Assembly: GCA_016946835.1 (NCBI GenBank)
Contig: JACVTC010000129.1
Location: forward strand, 241,001-305,000
Reading direction: 5' to 3'
Length of the DNA: 64,000 nucleotides
Source of the DNA: Neocallimastix lanati (nom. inval.)
Taxonomy: Eukaryota; Neocallimastigomycota; Neocallimastigomycetes; Neocallimastigales; Neocallimastigaceae
This document shows positions 49,044 through 63,125 of the stretch, one piece after another (position 1 is the stretch's first letter; each line of letters starts with the position of its first letter). Both the position numbers and the translations under genes were made by a program. The notes beneath the pieces were generated by a model. That model was given only the letters and a program-made list of their open reading frames with translations. It was not told the origin of the DNA and searched no databases.

Positions 49044-52000
49044 ATGGCATTTACATTTAAGGAATCTTCTTCTTATTTATTTAACAAAGATGACCAGGAA
49101 TATATTTTTAATAAAAAGAAATTGATAAATTCTTCAGCCGTTCAATTATGTTTAAAAAATCATTATATATATATTTATTGGAAATTATATAATACTCATC
49201 TTGAAATCCAATTTGCACCCACTTTAACAGATTTTGCAATTTTCAAAATTAATTTGCCAAAAAATACGACAGACAATATCCAATTTAAGGAAGATAAAGA
49301 TGGAAAACTTATTTATATGTATTTACTTTCAAATGATGGTACAATTTTTAAATATAGTATTAATATTAAATCAAAGGAAATTGATTTACAAAGTCAATAC
49401 ATTATTAGAAATATTCAGAAGCCACAATTTTTATTTTTCAAGGCAATAGATCAGAATAATTTTATTATAACTACAAATTTAAATGAAATTATTCTTATAA
49501 AAAAATTAAAAGGTATAAAATTAATTATTTTATAAATTTATATTATGTAATATTATATTATATTATAAAATATTATATATACTTTTATATTCATATAATT
49601 ATATAATTTATGAAAATTTTAATAAATTTTAATGCATAATAATTAAATATTGACATTTAATTTTTAAATATTTATCAATATTTTCATATATGTTCATGTA
49701 AATTTTTAAATGTGCTATTGAATTTCTTCTATTAAATTTCAATATATATAAATTAAATTGTTAAATTATTACTAAAGATGAATCAATACTCGAAAAGAAA
49801 CAAAGTCTTTCTTCTTCATTCTTAAGAAATTTTTCAAAATTAATCATAAATACATCAGAAGAGTATATTCAAGACATATCTTATATTAAATTCAACAATA
49901 CATATTTTATTGTAGTATTATTTAATAACATTCTCTATATTATGAATGAAAATTTAAAATTTATTTTTAATAAAGAGTTAATGAAACCTATATCTTCAAA
50001 ATCTCAAAAATTTTTAAGTATTTATGATATTTATATTGATGAACACTATGAATATATATCATTTAAGCTGTGCATATTGTTAGGAGAGGAATTTCATTTG
50101 TTTAAAATGATTATAGATCAAAATGAAAATGTAAATTTAATAGATGATGGTGTTGTATTACCAGTTATTGAATTAAACTCAAATAACGATTTAAAGAAAA
50201 GTTTTATCAATACATTTCAAATTGCATATCTTAATAATCATTATATTTTATGGGTAGATCAAAGAGATTTAAATAATAAAAGTATCATAAAGTACTTATA
50301 TTTAAGTGACAATAATACATTACAAGATAGTTTAGAAGGCTTTTGTCCAGAAATATGGCTTCCATTAATCACCAATAATATTATCTGCAATACTGATAAT
50401 ATAAATAAAAAAAAGTTGAGTTCTCATGATAATATCAGATTTAATCCAAAAGTTAAAGAAACAATAAATAGTGTTAATGAACACGATGATGTATTTCCAA
50501 GATCTTTGTCATCTTTATCGCTTTCAAACTTTTCACTCCTATCAGATATTAATGATATTCCATCTATGCCTTCAAATGAAAATAATACAAATGATAATAT
50601 AGATGAAAAAGATTCTATTGAATTAGTAAAAGAATACTATATGAATTATATATTTAATATTAATAAATTTTCTCTTTCTGTATTATATTATTCTTTAATG
50701 AGATATTCGGAAGAAGCAGATATTTCAGCTTTTATTGATCAATTGGAATTAAAGCATATAGGATTAAATTATATAAAAAAATGTATTATTAATTGTATTG
50801 ATGAAAAGATTAATTCCAATGTTATTGGAAATGATAGAAATTGTGTTGAAAAGGAATATAAGAAATTTTTATTTTATTGCATTATGGAATACGAAAGTGA
50901 GAATAAATTTGTTTCATTTTTGCAATATTCACAGGATAGTGTAATGAAAACTACCATCCCATTATTTATTTTAATTAAAAAGGCTTATATTACTACAATC
51001 AACTTATGTGATACATCAGAAATTTTTTATAATGCACTTACTAATAAGAATTGTATGATGGAATTACAATATTTCTTTTCTAATATCAATCTTAATAAAA
51101 AGAATTCTTATCATAATATTAGTTCCAGTATAACATGCTTTTTATCGGCTATTGATCAGCTTTATAGAAATCAATCATTAAGTAAAAATTTTAATGTAAA
51201 AAAATCAAATGATGGTTTAAAAAACCCAACATTAAATATTCAACAAATAACTAGAGATATTATATATGGGATATGTAAGTCTTCTCTTCAGTTAGAAAAT
51301 TTAGTGGAAAATATCTATTATGATTATCTTGCAGATAATAAAAGATTTTTAAAGAAAATAAGAAAATTAAAAGATATTAAGGGATGTATTGAATATATTT
51401 TTGATATATTGAGTGATAGAAATGAACAAACATTACCTTTAGAAAATGAAATACAAAACAATAAATATCATAGAGATAAAATTAGTAAAAATTATATTAC
51501 ATATTTAACTCAATTAATATCTGTTAATGTTAAAGAAGTTATCAATGCTCGTTATTATTTATGTTTTCATCTTTTCATTGTATTAATTGCTTTTTATATC
51601 CTTGATAAACAAAATAGTTTAAATAAAGGTTCTACAGAATTTGAATTAAATAAAGTTAGCTTATTTAAACCTGAATTTGGTCATTTTGAATATAGAAACT
51701 ATTTATATCGTTGTAAATCATATCTTCATGCTTTAATTATATTGAAATGGGCATCTGAATATTCTGATATTGATGATGTTAGTATGAATGCTAATAATCA
51801 AATCATGGAATTAAAAATATTTAAGAATATGAATATAACGAATTTTTCAAAGAGTGGAAGTAAAAAAGATATCGTTGCTTTTAATAGTATTAATACTACC
51901 AATAATATTAATAATAGCAATAATGACAGTATAAACAATAATAACATCAACAACAACAATAGTAATAATAATGATATAGTAATGAATATTGAAAAAATAA

Positions 52001-52603
52001 AATTCATTCTTTCATATTTCAAGATAAATAAAATTAATATAGATGAGAAAATTGATCATACTATCTTAAGTCATAATAATGATTCGATATTATTCCGTTT
52101 ATTATATTCTTCAATTCTATCATTAATTAAAATAAAAGGAATAGATGATGATGAAAATATCAACGAATCAAATTTATTTAATCCAAAAAGTCCAATATCC
52201 AATTCATCCAATTCATTGACACACGTTAATTATTTCTCATTATACCCAAGTGAATTAGCTAAGCATTCTATATCTCTTATTGATATTATTTATGATTATT
52301 CACATAGATATTTATGTTCCATTAATTTATCATGGTATTCTAAAGAAAATATCATAAGTTCTACGTTAATTTTATTTGTAATTCAAATAATTCAGCATAG
52401 TTCTAAAGCCTATCAATACTTAAGAGAATTATTACCTTCTATCAATTCTTCATGTTTATTCCTTTTACAAGGTATAATATCTTTAGTATCAAATGATATT
52501 GATAGTTCCGAAGATTATTTTGAAAAAGCGGGTTCTGCATTTGGTAAGTTTTATTATATTTATTAATTTTGTAAATTTCATTATTTAAAATGTTTTTTCT
52601 ATT

Positions 52604-52648
<45 letters not shown>

Positions 52649-52917
52649 GTAATTATTAATTTTTTTTTTTTTTTTAAAATTTTCATATAATTTTATTTGT
52701 TCGTGTATTTAATAAAGTTGCCAATACTGTTGATTCAAGTATTTACACCTTCTTACCTTTAACTATTAAGAATGCTTATCAATATTATCAATACATTATG
52801 AATTTGTATCAAAATATTGGTTTAACATATAAGCAAATTGAAAAATTTGCGAAACTCTCATTATTATATATGAAAGATGATTTAAATGTAACTTTTCAGA
52901 TATATTATACTATATTG

Positions 52918-52974
<57 letters not shown>

Positions 52975-55432
52975 AATATATATATAATTATATACTACTT
53001 TTTAATACTTTGTCTGATTGTAATTATATTTATTATTTATTTATTAATTTTTATTTATTTATTTATTTATTATTATTATTTTGTTATTGTTTATAATTTT
53101 ATATTTAGAATAATGAAATATCAGACGATTTAAAGCTTGTTATATTTAAATGTTTAATAAATACATTAAATTTTGAAGAAGCATTTTTAATTATACATAA
53201 CATAGCAGACATTGAAAGGTAATAAATAAATATAAAATTACAAATTTATAAATTAAAGATGAATTAAATTAATAATTATTGATTTATTATTAATTATATA
53301 TATATACATATATATTATTTAATTAATAATGTTAATGTAAAATAATATAATTTGAAGAAAAAAACAATTGCTTGAAGAATTTATAATTAAAATATGTGAA
53401 TACGATCAAACTTTATTATATAAATTTACCTTCAGTGGCCATCAAAATGAAATTGAAAATATTTTATTTTATAGAACTACAATTACATCAAATCCGTTAT
53501 CTCTACCAAATTATAGTAAGATCTTATATTCATATTTAATTTATAACGGTTCCTTTAGAAAAGGTAATTATTAATTTAGTTATTTATAATAAGCATCTAT
53601 CAACTCTTTAAAAAAGATTTATTAATATAATATATGTTATTAAATAAAATTAAGCTGCGTCGGTTATGTATAATTATTCTCAACAATTATATAAATGTTG
53701 TAAAAGTGATATGATGGAAAATTCATTAAAATCTTTACTTGTAGAACAATCTAAAGCTTTATTAATTACAATAAATTCATTATCATTAGTCGATAAAAAG
53801 AATCAATATATTACTATTAGAGTATGTATATTTATATATAATTATAATATATTGTATAATTATCCTTTGGAATCTTTAAATATATGGATTGAAATTAATA
53901 TATAATAATTTTAATTATTTATTAAAATATAGCAAGAAACAAAAGGAGGTGAAGGTATTCAATTTTTATATTTATCAATTAATAATAATATTTAAAAAAA
54001 TATTCAATATAATATATTCAATGTATTTATTATATTTTTATAATATAATATTTTATTATTATTATTATTATTATTATTTTTAAATAAGTAGTTAAAAATG
54101 TTACTCTTCTGGATATAAGAAAAGAATATTATTTATCTTTGTCTAAACTTGAATTATCGAAAAATCATAGAGAAAGTGAAACTTCAAGTAATTTTATTAA
54201 TTATTATTAATATAGAAGTAGTAAATAAAATAATATTTGTATAATGAAATAATAATAATAATATTGTTATTATAATATTTTTAAAGTTTTATCTTTAGAT
54301 CCGGTGGATGCAGTTACTTTATATATTTCATTAGGAAAATATGATACGGCTATATCATTTTCATTATTATATGGTTTTGATTTGTCAATTATTTTCCAAA
54401 ATATTTTATTGCAATATGTAAAATCTTCATTTATGATTATTAATTCCGATAGTAATTACATTACAGATTATTTCAATAAAGTTTTAAGTGGTAAAAAAGG
54501 TAAATTAATTAGAAATGAAGGAAAAGAAGAAAAAAAGGAAAAAAGTCTTGCATCACTCAATCTTCCAAAGCAGTTATTTATGCAAGACAATAATGAAAAT
54601 AATACAACAATATATAATTATAAGATTAATCAAAAAAGTAAAGAGCCTGAAAAAGAATCACAATTAGCAACATCACTTTTATCAGAACATTCTTCTTCAA
54701 GTTCAATTGATAAAAAATTACATCCAAATCAAAAAAAAGCATCAGGAATTATGAATTCATCTATTGACTTTTGTGAACTTTTAAAGAAGTTCTTGTCTCT
54801 TCATGATTCATCTACAAATTATTATCGTTACCATAAAGTTGTTATTGAAAAATTTTTAGAAACTTGTATTACTTCTGAAGTTCCAGAATGGCTTATTCAA
54901 CCATTTATGGTAAATATAAACTTTTATTATATGAATCTATATTTTAGTATTCAATTATTATATATATATATATATATATAAATTGTTTCATATTAATTTT
55001 TATGTACATTTTTATGTTTAATATTATTATTATTACTATTTTATTTACATTAATATTCATTAGGATCAATTTTCTGGAGATTTAATTAGAATTTTTATTA
55101 AATATAATAGAATAAATGAAGCAGCGCAATTTACTTTAAAAATTCTTAATAATGTAATTATCATCATTATTATTAAATATTATATGATTTTTTTTTTTTT
55201 TTTTTTTATTTATAATTTATATTTATTATTTATTATTCAAATATTAATATTCTTGATTTATATTTTAGATCGATAAAACAAATAAGGATAATAATAAAAA
55301 ATGGTTCCCATATACTGTTCTTGATCAATTAATATGTATAATGGAAGAAAGAAGTCAAAAAGATATTAATGATAAAAAAATATTTAATTCATATATAAAT
55401 TCAATCAAAGAATTAATTCGAATCAAAAATCT

Positions 55433-55436
<4 letters not shown>
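49044..55436 (+). CDS. NUP160: Nuclear pore Y-complex nucleoporin Nup160/Nup120
   Basis: Eleven exons join with continuous phase: 49044-49512, 49778-52543, 52718-52887, 53109-53218, 53358-53563, 53655-53821, 53933-53954, 54092-54187, 54287-54909, 55064-55153, 55269-55436. Total is 4887 nt, 1628 residues, near the family's size. It is a scaffold of the Y (Nup84/Nup107) complex: N-terminal beta-propeller (about 1-520), then an alpha-helical stack. Family matches are clearest in the C-terminal half: LYSYLIYNGSFRKAASVMYN, VTLLDIRKEYYLSLSKLEL, PVDAVTLYISLGKYDTAISF, VPEWLIQPFM and NEAAQFTLKIL. An Asn-rich insert at about 863-893 looks like repeat expansion. Exon 7 is only 22 nt. Intron 3 carries a run of about 50 T. 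Bases adjoining each donor keep frame, so the model is firm although the N-terminus is less conserved. Confidence 0.92.
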
Positions 55437-55476
<40 letters not shown>

Positions 55477-55782
55477 ATGAAGAAGATAAAGAAGACATAA
55501 ATATAATCAATAATTAATAAATATTATATTTATTTATTTATGTATTATTATTATTATTATTATATAATCTAATGATTATAAATAATTACTTTTATTATAA
55601 AATTTAATATTAGTATTTATGATTATCGTTCTATTAATATTTTTACAGTTATAATTAATAATTCAATTTATATTTCTTAATAGAAATTCAATAATATATT
55701 ATATATATTATATTTATATATTTATATATTTTCTATTTTTTTTTTTTTTCTTAATTATAGATTTAATAATATTATATGTATA

Positions 55783-55816
<34 letters not shown>

Positions 55817-56010
55817 TTGTTGTTGTTGTTGTTGTTTATTTATTTTATTTCATTATTTTTATTTTCCTATTTTGTTAATAATTTATATATAATCTTTTAT
55901 AAATATTTGTAATACTTTTCTTAATTATTTTTATATAAATTTTGTTAAATATTTAAATATTTAGATCATATTAAAAAAAAAAAAAAAGAAAAAATCAAAA
56001 ATAAACAAAA

Positions 56011-56061
<51 letters not shown>

Positions 56062-56149
56062 ATTATAAATTCTTTTTTATTATTATATTTGAATTTATAG
56101 TTAATATTTTTTTGTTTTTATTTTTATTTTTTACATATATATATATATC

Positions 56150-56183
<34 letters not shown>

Positions 56184-56609
56184 TTTTTTTTTTTTTTTTT
56201 TTTTTTAAAATTTAACTTTTATCGATTATATCTATATACTTTTATTACCATTATTATTTTGATTATTATTAATTTATTATCTCATTTTTAATAATTTTTT
56301 ATTGTTACTTATTTTATATTATTATATTTTTAATTCTTAATTAAATATTATATATATATATATATAAATATATATTTCTAATTCTTGTTTAATTATTTTA
56401 TAATTTTTATTGCATCTTTGATTATATTTATATTTATGAAAAATGTTTATATTATAAAACTATAATTTTTTATTTTATTATTCCTTTAATGTGGTTTTAG
56501 AAAGAATTAGTATTATAGTTTATAAAACCTAATCTTGTTATAAACACAAAAAATGGAATATAAAAGAAAAAAAATGATTTTTTTTATACTTTCTAGCGTA
56601 TTTAATTAT
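55437..56609. other. Convergent spacer between Nup160 and zeta-COP genes
   Basis: Both 3' untranslated regions meet here. It holds AAT and TAAA runs, a TTG run near 55818-55837 and T tracts, with no gene or RNA recognised. Confidence 0.6.
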
Positions 56610-58270
56610 TTACTTTAAAAGTGAACGTGCAATTTGGTCTCTAGCATTAAAGAAGGCTTGAGTAAAGGATTGTTCAGAAAGATTCATACCATTATCATTA
56701 TTAGCCTTCTTTGAAACACGATTTGATATTTGAGTAGCATCATTATCTAGGATAATACTATTATATATTTATATAATTTTATTTTGTATTTATATTTAAG
56801 TTATTTTATTATATATTTTTTAAAAGTTAAATGGATATATGAAATATTATAAAATTTAATATTATAAATTGTATATATTTTAAATTGATTATTCTAATAA
56901 TATACAAATACAAATTTATAGAATAATACTGTAATATTATAGTTTTTTTTTTTTTTTTTTAATATGTTTAAAGTAATAATTTAAATTTATTAATAAATAC
57001 CCTTCATCCAAACATTCATCGATAGCTAAAAAGACTACATCCATATTATCCATAATAATTCTTTTTTCCACTTGATTCCTTTTAGTAATATTTATATAAA
57101 TTATATATATATATATTATTATGATTATGATTATGATTATTTGTTTTCTTTTTAAAAATTTATTCATTTTATAAGATTATAATAATTTTAGTAAAATATT
57201 AAATTACTTTAATAAGATATTTAAAGTATCAATGAAAGAATTCATAAAATTGTACAACATTAATTCATTTTGATATTGATTTGCAATAACATATATAAAA
57301 ACATCGACTATATTTTGATATATAATAAGCTTTCCTTCATACATAATTATTTCATCTTGATAAAAATAAAATTTTTAATATATTAATAAATAATATAATA
57401 TTAATTAAACATTAAATAATTATTTAATATTTCTTAAATTTTAAAATTTTAAATTTATAAAATATAAAATAAATATTTTGAATTACTATTTAATTTTTTT
57501 GTTTGTTTAAAAAGTTGTTTTTCAAATTCAGTTTGCTCTCTAGCACCCTTATATTCCTGAGTAAAATACTTTGCTAATATACGCTTGCCATCACTATCAA
57601 GTATAATTAAAGCGTCAACAGAGTATAATGAAAGCTTTTTATTTATTCCAGGAATGAATATTTAGAAAAAAAATAATAAAAAAAATAATTTTAATTATAA
57701 TATTTTTGAAATTAATTGAAAATCAAACCAAATTATATAAATATAATAATAATATTATTATTAATAATAAAATTTAATAATTTGTTTATATTTATGATTT
57801 CTTGACTTAATGAATTCAATTTTTATCTTAAAATATTATTAATTCGTAACAATTATCTAATATTTTTAGGTATAAATATTATGATTTTATAATCAATATA
57901 AAAATATTGAAAATAAAAACTGATTTATAATTCAACTTCTGTTTATTAAATTATTTACATAAATAAATGTATAGCATTTATATTTGTGTTTACTTATTAA
58001 TATAAAGTTTTATTTAAAAAACAAATAAAATATTATATAACTAATAAAATAAATTAATTACATAATATCTTGATAAATCACAAATATAAATAAATAAATA
58101 TATAAATATATAAATGATTTTCTTTGCATTAGAGTAAATAATTTATTGTACTTTCCAACTCTCCATTTTTATAAATTATAAATTTTATAATAAATCAATA
58201 GTTTGCAGATATTTATTTAAATATTTTTATTCTTTTCTTTAATAAAACTTACTGGGGAATGAGTTTCCAT
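56610..58270 (-). CDS. RET3: Coatomer (COPI) subunit zeta
   Basis: Five exons on the minus strand: 58270-58253, 57634-57487, 57355-57208, 57078-57001 and 56757-56610, total 540 nt, 179 residues (the family is about 180). It starts METHSP, then LSLYSVDALIILDSDGKRIL, KYFTQEYKGAREQTEFEKQL, IVDVFIYVIANQYQNELML, VEKRIIMDNMDVVFLAIDEC, LDEGIILDNDATQISNRVSK, and ends LSEQSFTQAFFNARDQIARS + LLK. These are the longin-type zeta-COP landmarks throughout. Zeta pairs with gamma-COP in the coat that returns cargo from Golgi to ER. Exon 1 codes only six residues and lies 618 bases from exon 2, so it rests on the ATG, a GTAAGT donor and phase alone. Homology is firm from exon 2 on. Confidence 0.92.
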
Positions 58271-59423
58271 TATGAATTTTTATTACAGTAATTAAATGCT
58301 TATAAAGAATAACTTTTAATATAAATAATTTATTGAATTTTTTTGTATTATCTATATTTTAAAAATTTTGTGTATACAAAATTGATTATTTTAATAGCAT
58401 AATGAATAATTTTTTGATATATATTAAATTATATTAATACATGTGTTAATCATTATCTTTTATGTAATTAAAACATAAAATAATTTATTAATTCCTATTA
58501 AAGATTAAATACTAATTAATGGATATATTTTGATATATCTTGTAAATGTTTGTTTTAATTTTAAAAATTATAATAAAATAAAATAATATCAAATTATCAG
58601 ATAATTTTGTCTTATTTTAATTTTTATAATTATCATTTATAACAATTATTTATAATTATTTATTTTGAAATTTATTAATATCGTTTCCATAAGTATTAAT
58701 AATACTTTATTAATTATATATTTTTATGTAACAACAAAAGGTTACAATGAATATATTGTTATAATTAAAATTTAAATTTTTAATTATTTTATTATTTTAT
58801 TATTTTATTTACCTTTGATTTTATCATATTAAATATTACTATTTTATCAATACTCAAAAAGATATTTCTTGATTATGTCTCCATTTCTTAAAATATATTG
58901 TAACTTTTAAGATATTGATCCGACTTTGGCCTTTAATGTGGTCCTTTTTCTGATACTTGCATTTACGTACGGAACGGCATTTTTAAAACTAAATTGTACC
59001 TAATTCATGTCTTTCTGACAAAAAAGAGCATCTTTTTTCGGGAAACTAATAGTACGAAATAATATTGTACTAAAGATAAAATAAATTAAATAGGTATGAT
59101 TTATCTATTATTACTATAAAGAAAAATAAATTTTAAAATTAAATAAAAAAAGAAAAAAGTATAATCTTATTTACTAAAATTCGATTCTTTATATATTATA
59201 TTGAATTGATGCCGTTTCAAAACATTAATATATATATAATTTTAATTTTATTAAGTTTATATATTTAAATTAAAGATAAGTTATTCTTATATATTAAATT
59301 CTGATTATAATAATATATATAACTCTCATTAGAATGTTTAATTATTCTGATACGTAATATACATAAAAAAAATTAATAAGAGTTTCATTTAAAATACAAA
59401 TTATATATATATTATTTACTTTT

Positions 59424-59481
<58 letters not shown>

Positions 59482-59630
59482 ATTAAAAGAATATATAAAA
59501 GAATTTTTATTTATTTCTTTTAATTTTTTAAAGTTATTTTTTTAAATAATAATTTTACCAAAAATTTCATTTGAAATATGTAAAGTATTATTATTTAATT
59601 TTGTAAGTTATTAATTATTTAATATTTTAT

Positions 59631-59670
<40 letters not shown>

Positions 59671-60311
59671 GAATAAAGATAAGACTTACTGTATTTTTTA
59701 ATGTTATAATAGATATAACTATATTGTTAATTATGAATTATTTTATGTTATAATAAACTTTTTTTTTATACTTGTAATGGGAATTTGTATTTCAAATATT
59801 CTCAGTAATTTAAACAAACAAATTAATAAACAAGCATATAAATAAATAAATATATATATTTTTTTCATTAGTAATAATAATAATATTAAAATTATTCTAT
59901 AAGAATTAATAATAGTTAATAATAAATAGTAAAATATTATTATTAATCGTAGTAGTAATCAAGTATTAATAAGAATAGTAATGATATTAATAATATAAAT
60001 AAATTAATAATAATGATAAAAATAATAATGTTATAAAATAGGATAAAATAAAAGGTAATACAATTGCTTAGTTATTAAAATATCACAATACATGAATAAA
60101 AAAAATGAAGGATTAAATAATTATTATAATTCATATATCATTAATTGTATATAATAATCATTAAATACATTATATAATATTATTAAAATATATAAATTAA
60201 CATAAAAATTTGAAAAATATTGTATAATTTATAAATGTTATAGGTAATTTTATTCATTTAATAGAAAAAAAAAAGACAATTTAATAAATAAATAAGTAAA
60301 CAAATAACAAA

Positions 60312-60342
<31 letters not shown>

Positions 60343-60516
60343 AAAAGGAACTTAACCAATTTTAAGGATAAAAAAAATAAAAAAATATTATAAAAAACAA
60401 AATAATATTAAAAATAAAAGTGTTAAATCCAATAGAATAAAAATATTTAAAAAGGACAGTTATTTTTTATTTTCTTCAATTCATAAATATATTTTAAACA
60501 AGATAAATAAGACAAA
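58271..60516. other. Divergent spacer between zeta-COP and TMEM33 genes
   Basis: This is the promoter region for both genes. A patch of mixed composition at about 58900-59060 (containing ccgactttggcctttaatgt and cgtacggaacggcatt) stands out, and I could not assign it. A T run of about 52 lies at 59428-59479 and an A run of about 38 at 59630-59667; the rest is A+T microsatellite. Confidence 0.55.
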
Positions 60517-60674
60517 ATGTTAGGTAAAAATAAGAGTACTAATGACGTTAAAACTAAAGATGTTATTGAAAACAATAGAGATCAGAGATTTGTAACAAAA
60601 TTTTCCATTCTTATTGCTAGCTTAAAATTTTTATGGTTTGTTGGTCATGTTATAGTCGGTAAGTATAAATATAA

Positions 60675-60705
<31 letters not shown>

Positions 60706-61974
60706 GTATTGTTTATTATTTATTTAAAAAATTTATTATTTATTTATTTATTTATTTTAATGATACAATTATTATTATTATTATTATATTAATAATATTT
60801 TTTAATTTATAAAAAATATTTATTCAAAATATTATTTTATATTTGTATTAAACTTTTGTTGATATTTATTTTTTACTATTTTCTTTGTTTAAGTTTACAA
60901 CACCATAATTAATACAACCATAGCAAAATTTAACACCAATTATAGCACTAGTTATCAAAAAGCTTTAATTGGTTCTATTATCAGCAATCTTGTTATTTTA
61001 TATAAGACACATGGTGTACGTAATATATTATTACTATTGTAATACTTTTATTAATACATACTTTTATTATAACCTCAAAAAGTGATTTATGAATTAGTTT
61101 TAAATTCAAAAATTAAAATTTACTGGATTATATATAATAATAATCATATAATTTATATTCAATAGATTCCAGATTTAGCTAGTTCATGGTTTGAAAACAT
61201 TTGTAGAGATGAAAATTTCCATTATTTAGTTCTTGCTATAATTTTTGTTTTTAATAGACCTTTGTTCTGTAAGATTTTAATTAATACAATTTTTTTATTA
61301 TTTTAATTTATTTTAATTGGAGACAAATGTATAATACATTTTAAGATTAGGGGTATTTTTATTAAAAATAATATTTAATTAATAAATATAATTAATATTA
61401 ATATTATTTTTTTAATTTTTTTTTTTTTAATAATTAAGTTTTGCTTTACCCATTCGCTGGATACTCAGTATTTCATATTGCTAATTTTGTTTACGCTGAA
61501 TTTCTCTCTTCAACACCACAGTCAAATTTAGCTATTAAAATTTACAACTTTATTAATAATTACCAAGATTATGTTGTTAAGAAGATCGCTCAGTATGAAA
61601 TTTTCATTGCTTTCCCAATGGTATTTGTTGCTGCTATTTTTAGACAAGTTTCATTTTTAATTGTGCTTATATATGGTAGATTCCTTTATATGCGTTATTA
61701 TGTCTCTCCAATTGTTCGTAATGTTTGGAAAGAATTCCAAAACTTTTGTGAACGAAAGGTTGAAGGTAATACCCGAGATGCCAATACTAAACCACTTCCA
61801 AAAGGTGTTAAATATGCCTACTTTGGTTTGGAACGTTTCTGTCAAGACTATTTATATCCATTAGAACAATTAGAACCAAGAAAACATACTCAAATTCCAG
61901 TTATTGTTCAAGCTCCAGCTGAACAAGTTGAGGAAATTCAATCATCTTCACAACCAATTGAAACTAAAAATTAA
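60517..61974 (+). CDS. TMEM33/Pom33-family ER and nuclear-pore membrane protein
   Basis: Four exons: 60517-60658, 60894-61015, 61166-61268 and 61439-61974, total 903 nt, 300 residues. Family landmarks run in order: YQKALIGSIISNLVILYKTH, FENICRDENFHYLVLAIIFV + FNRPLF, LLYPFAGYSVFHIANFVYAE, VKKIAQYEIFIAFPMVFVAA and IYGRFLYMRYYVSP. Hydrophobic segments lie at about residues 29-48, 66-85, 108-145 and 180-215. The family bends membranes and includes yeast Pom33 and fission yeast Tts1, linked to ER tubules and nuclear pore distribution. The C-terminal ~70 residues are soluble, Glu/Gln/Pro-rich and poorly conserved; their role is unknown. Exon 1 start is the first ATG after an A-rich leader. Confidence 0.9.
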
Positions 61975-62183
61975 AGATAATAAATAAATAAAATAATTAA
62001 TTATATGATAATTATGTAAATTTATTTTATATAATTAAAAAAAAAAAAAAGTAGAAAAATATTAAAAAAAAAAATAATTATTTAAAAAAAATTATAAAAA
62101 ATTAATAATAAAAAAAAACTTTGTAATAACTTAAAACGATGTGACTGTGACTATTATTAAAATAAAATTACTAATTAAGCTTG

Positions 62184-62215
<32 letters not shown>

Positions 62216-62704
62216 CAAATAAAATTTTTATAAATTCAAAGAAAAATTAATTGATTTTATTACTCAGTTTAAAATATTCTGTCTTAAAATTTAATTTCAA
62301 TTAACTTATATTTTTTTTTATTTATTTTATTATATACAATGTATATTTAGTATATTTATATATTTAATTTAAAATAATTATATATATATATATTTTTTTT
62401 TATTCAAATAAACTTAAAATGTATTTTTCATTTTTAGGTAATTATAATACTAAAGTAATAAATAAAGTAATGGAAGTGCAAAAATAAATTTTAATTTTTA
62501 TAATTTATATTTATTTAAATTAATATATATATATTAATTTAATTAAATTTACATATATTAAATAATTTATATAATATATATCATTTAATTGATTTAATAT
62601 TTTTTAAATATTGTCAATTTATTTTTATTTTTTTTATTTTTCTATAAAAAAGTAGTTTAAAACGTTATTATTTTGTTTGCGTTCTTTTTTTAACAAAATT
62701 GTTA

Positions 62705-62736
<32 letters not shown>

Positions 62737-63125
62737 TCTTCATTTGAGGAAAAACAACAAAACAAATAGACAAAAAAAAAAATAACAAAATAAAATCCTT
62801 CAAAATAATAAAATTATTAATAATGTAAGTTCATATATGCTCTTTTTTTTTATTTTTTATTTTTTTCTTTAATTTATTGTTTTATATTGTTAAAGTATTA
62901 GAAATATATAATAAATATATAAAAATATATTAATAATTAAAAAAATATTAAACAAAAGTATATATTTAAAAAAAAAAAAAAAAAAAAAAAAGATTTAAAT
63001 AATTTAAAATATACAATTAATTTTTTATTAATTATTATTTTTATTATCATTTTCATTTTTAATATTATAACTATAATTATTACTTATGTAAAAATATTAA
63101 AAGTTTATAATAAGAAAAATAAATA
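61975..63125. other. A+T spacer upstream of the DCN1-like gene
   Basis: No gene is visible. A GTAAGT donor-like site at 62825 and an AG near 63113 could bound an intron in the 5' untranslated region of the downstream gene; this is inference only. Homopolymers of A (about 62183-62213, 62713-62736 and 62970-62990) dominate. Confidence 0.5.

Noticed and set aside
51798-52022. Leu-rich minus-strand frame inside Nup160
   Set aside because: It is the antisense of the Asn-rich insert of Nup160.
61657-61864. Extra frames inside the last exon of the TMEM33-family gene
   Set aside because: They are alternate-frame and antisense shadows of the conserved exon.
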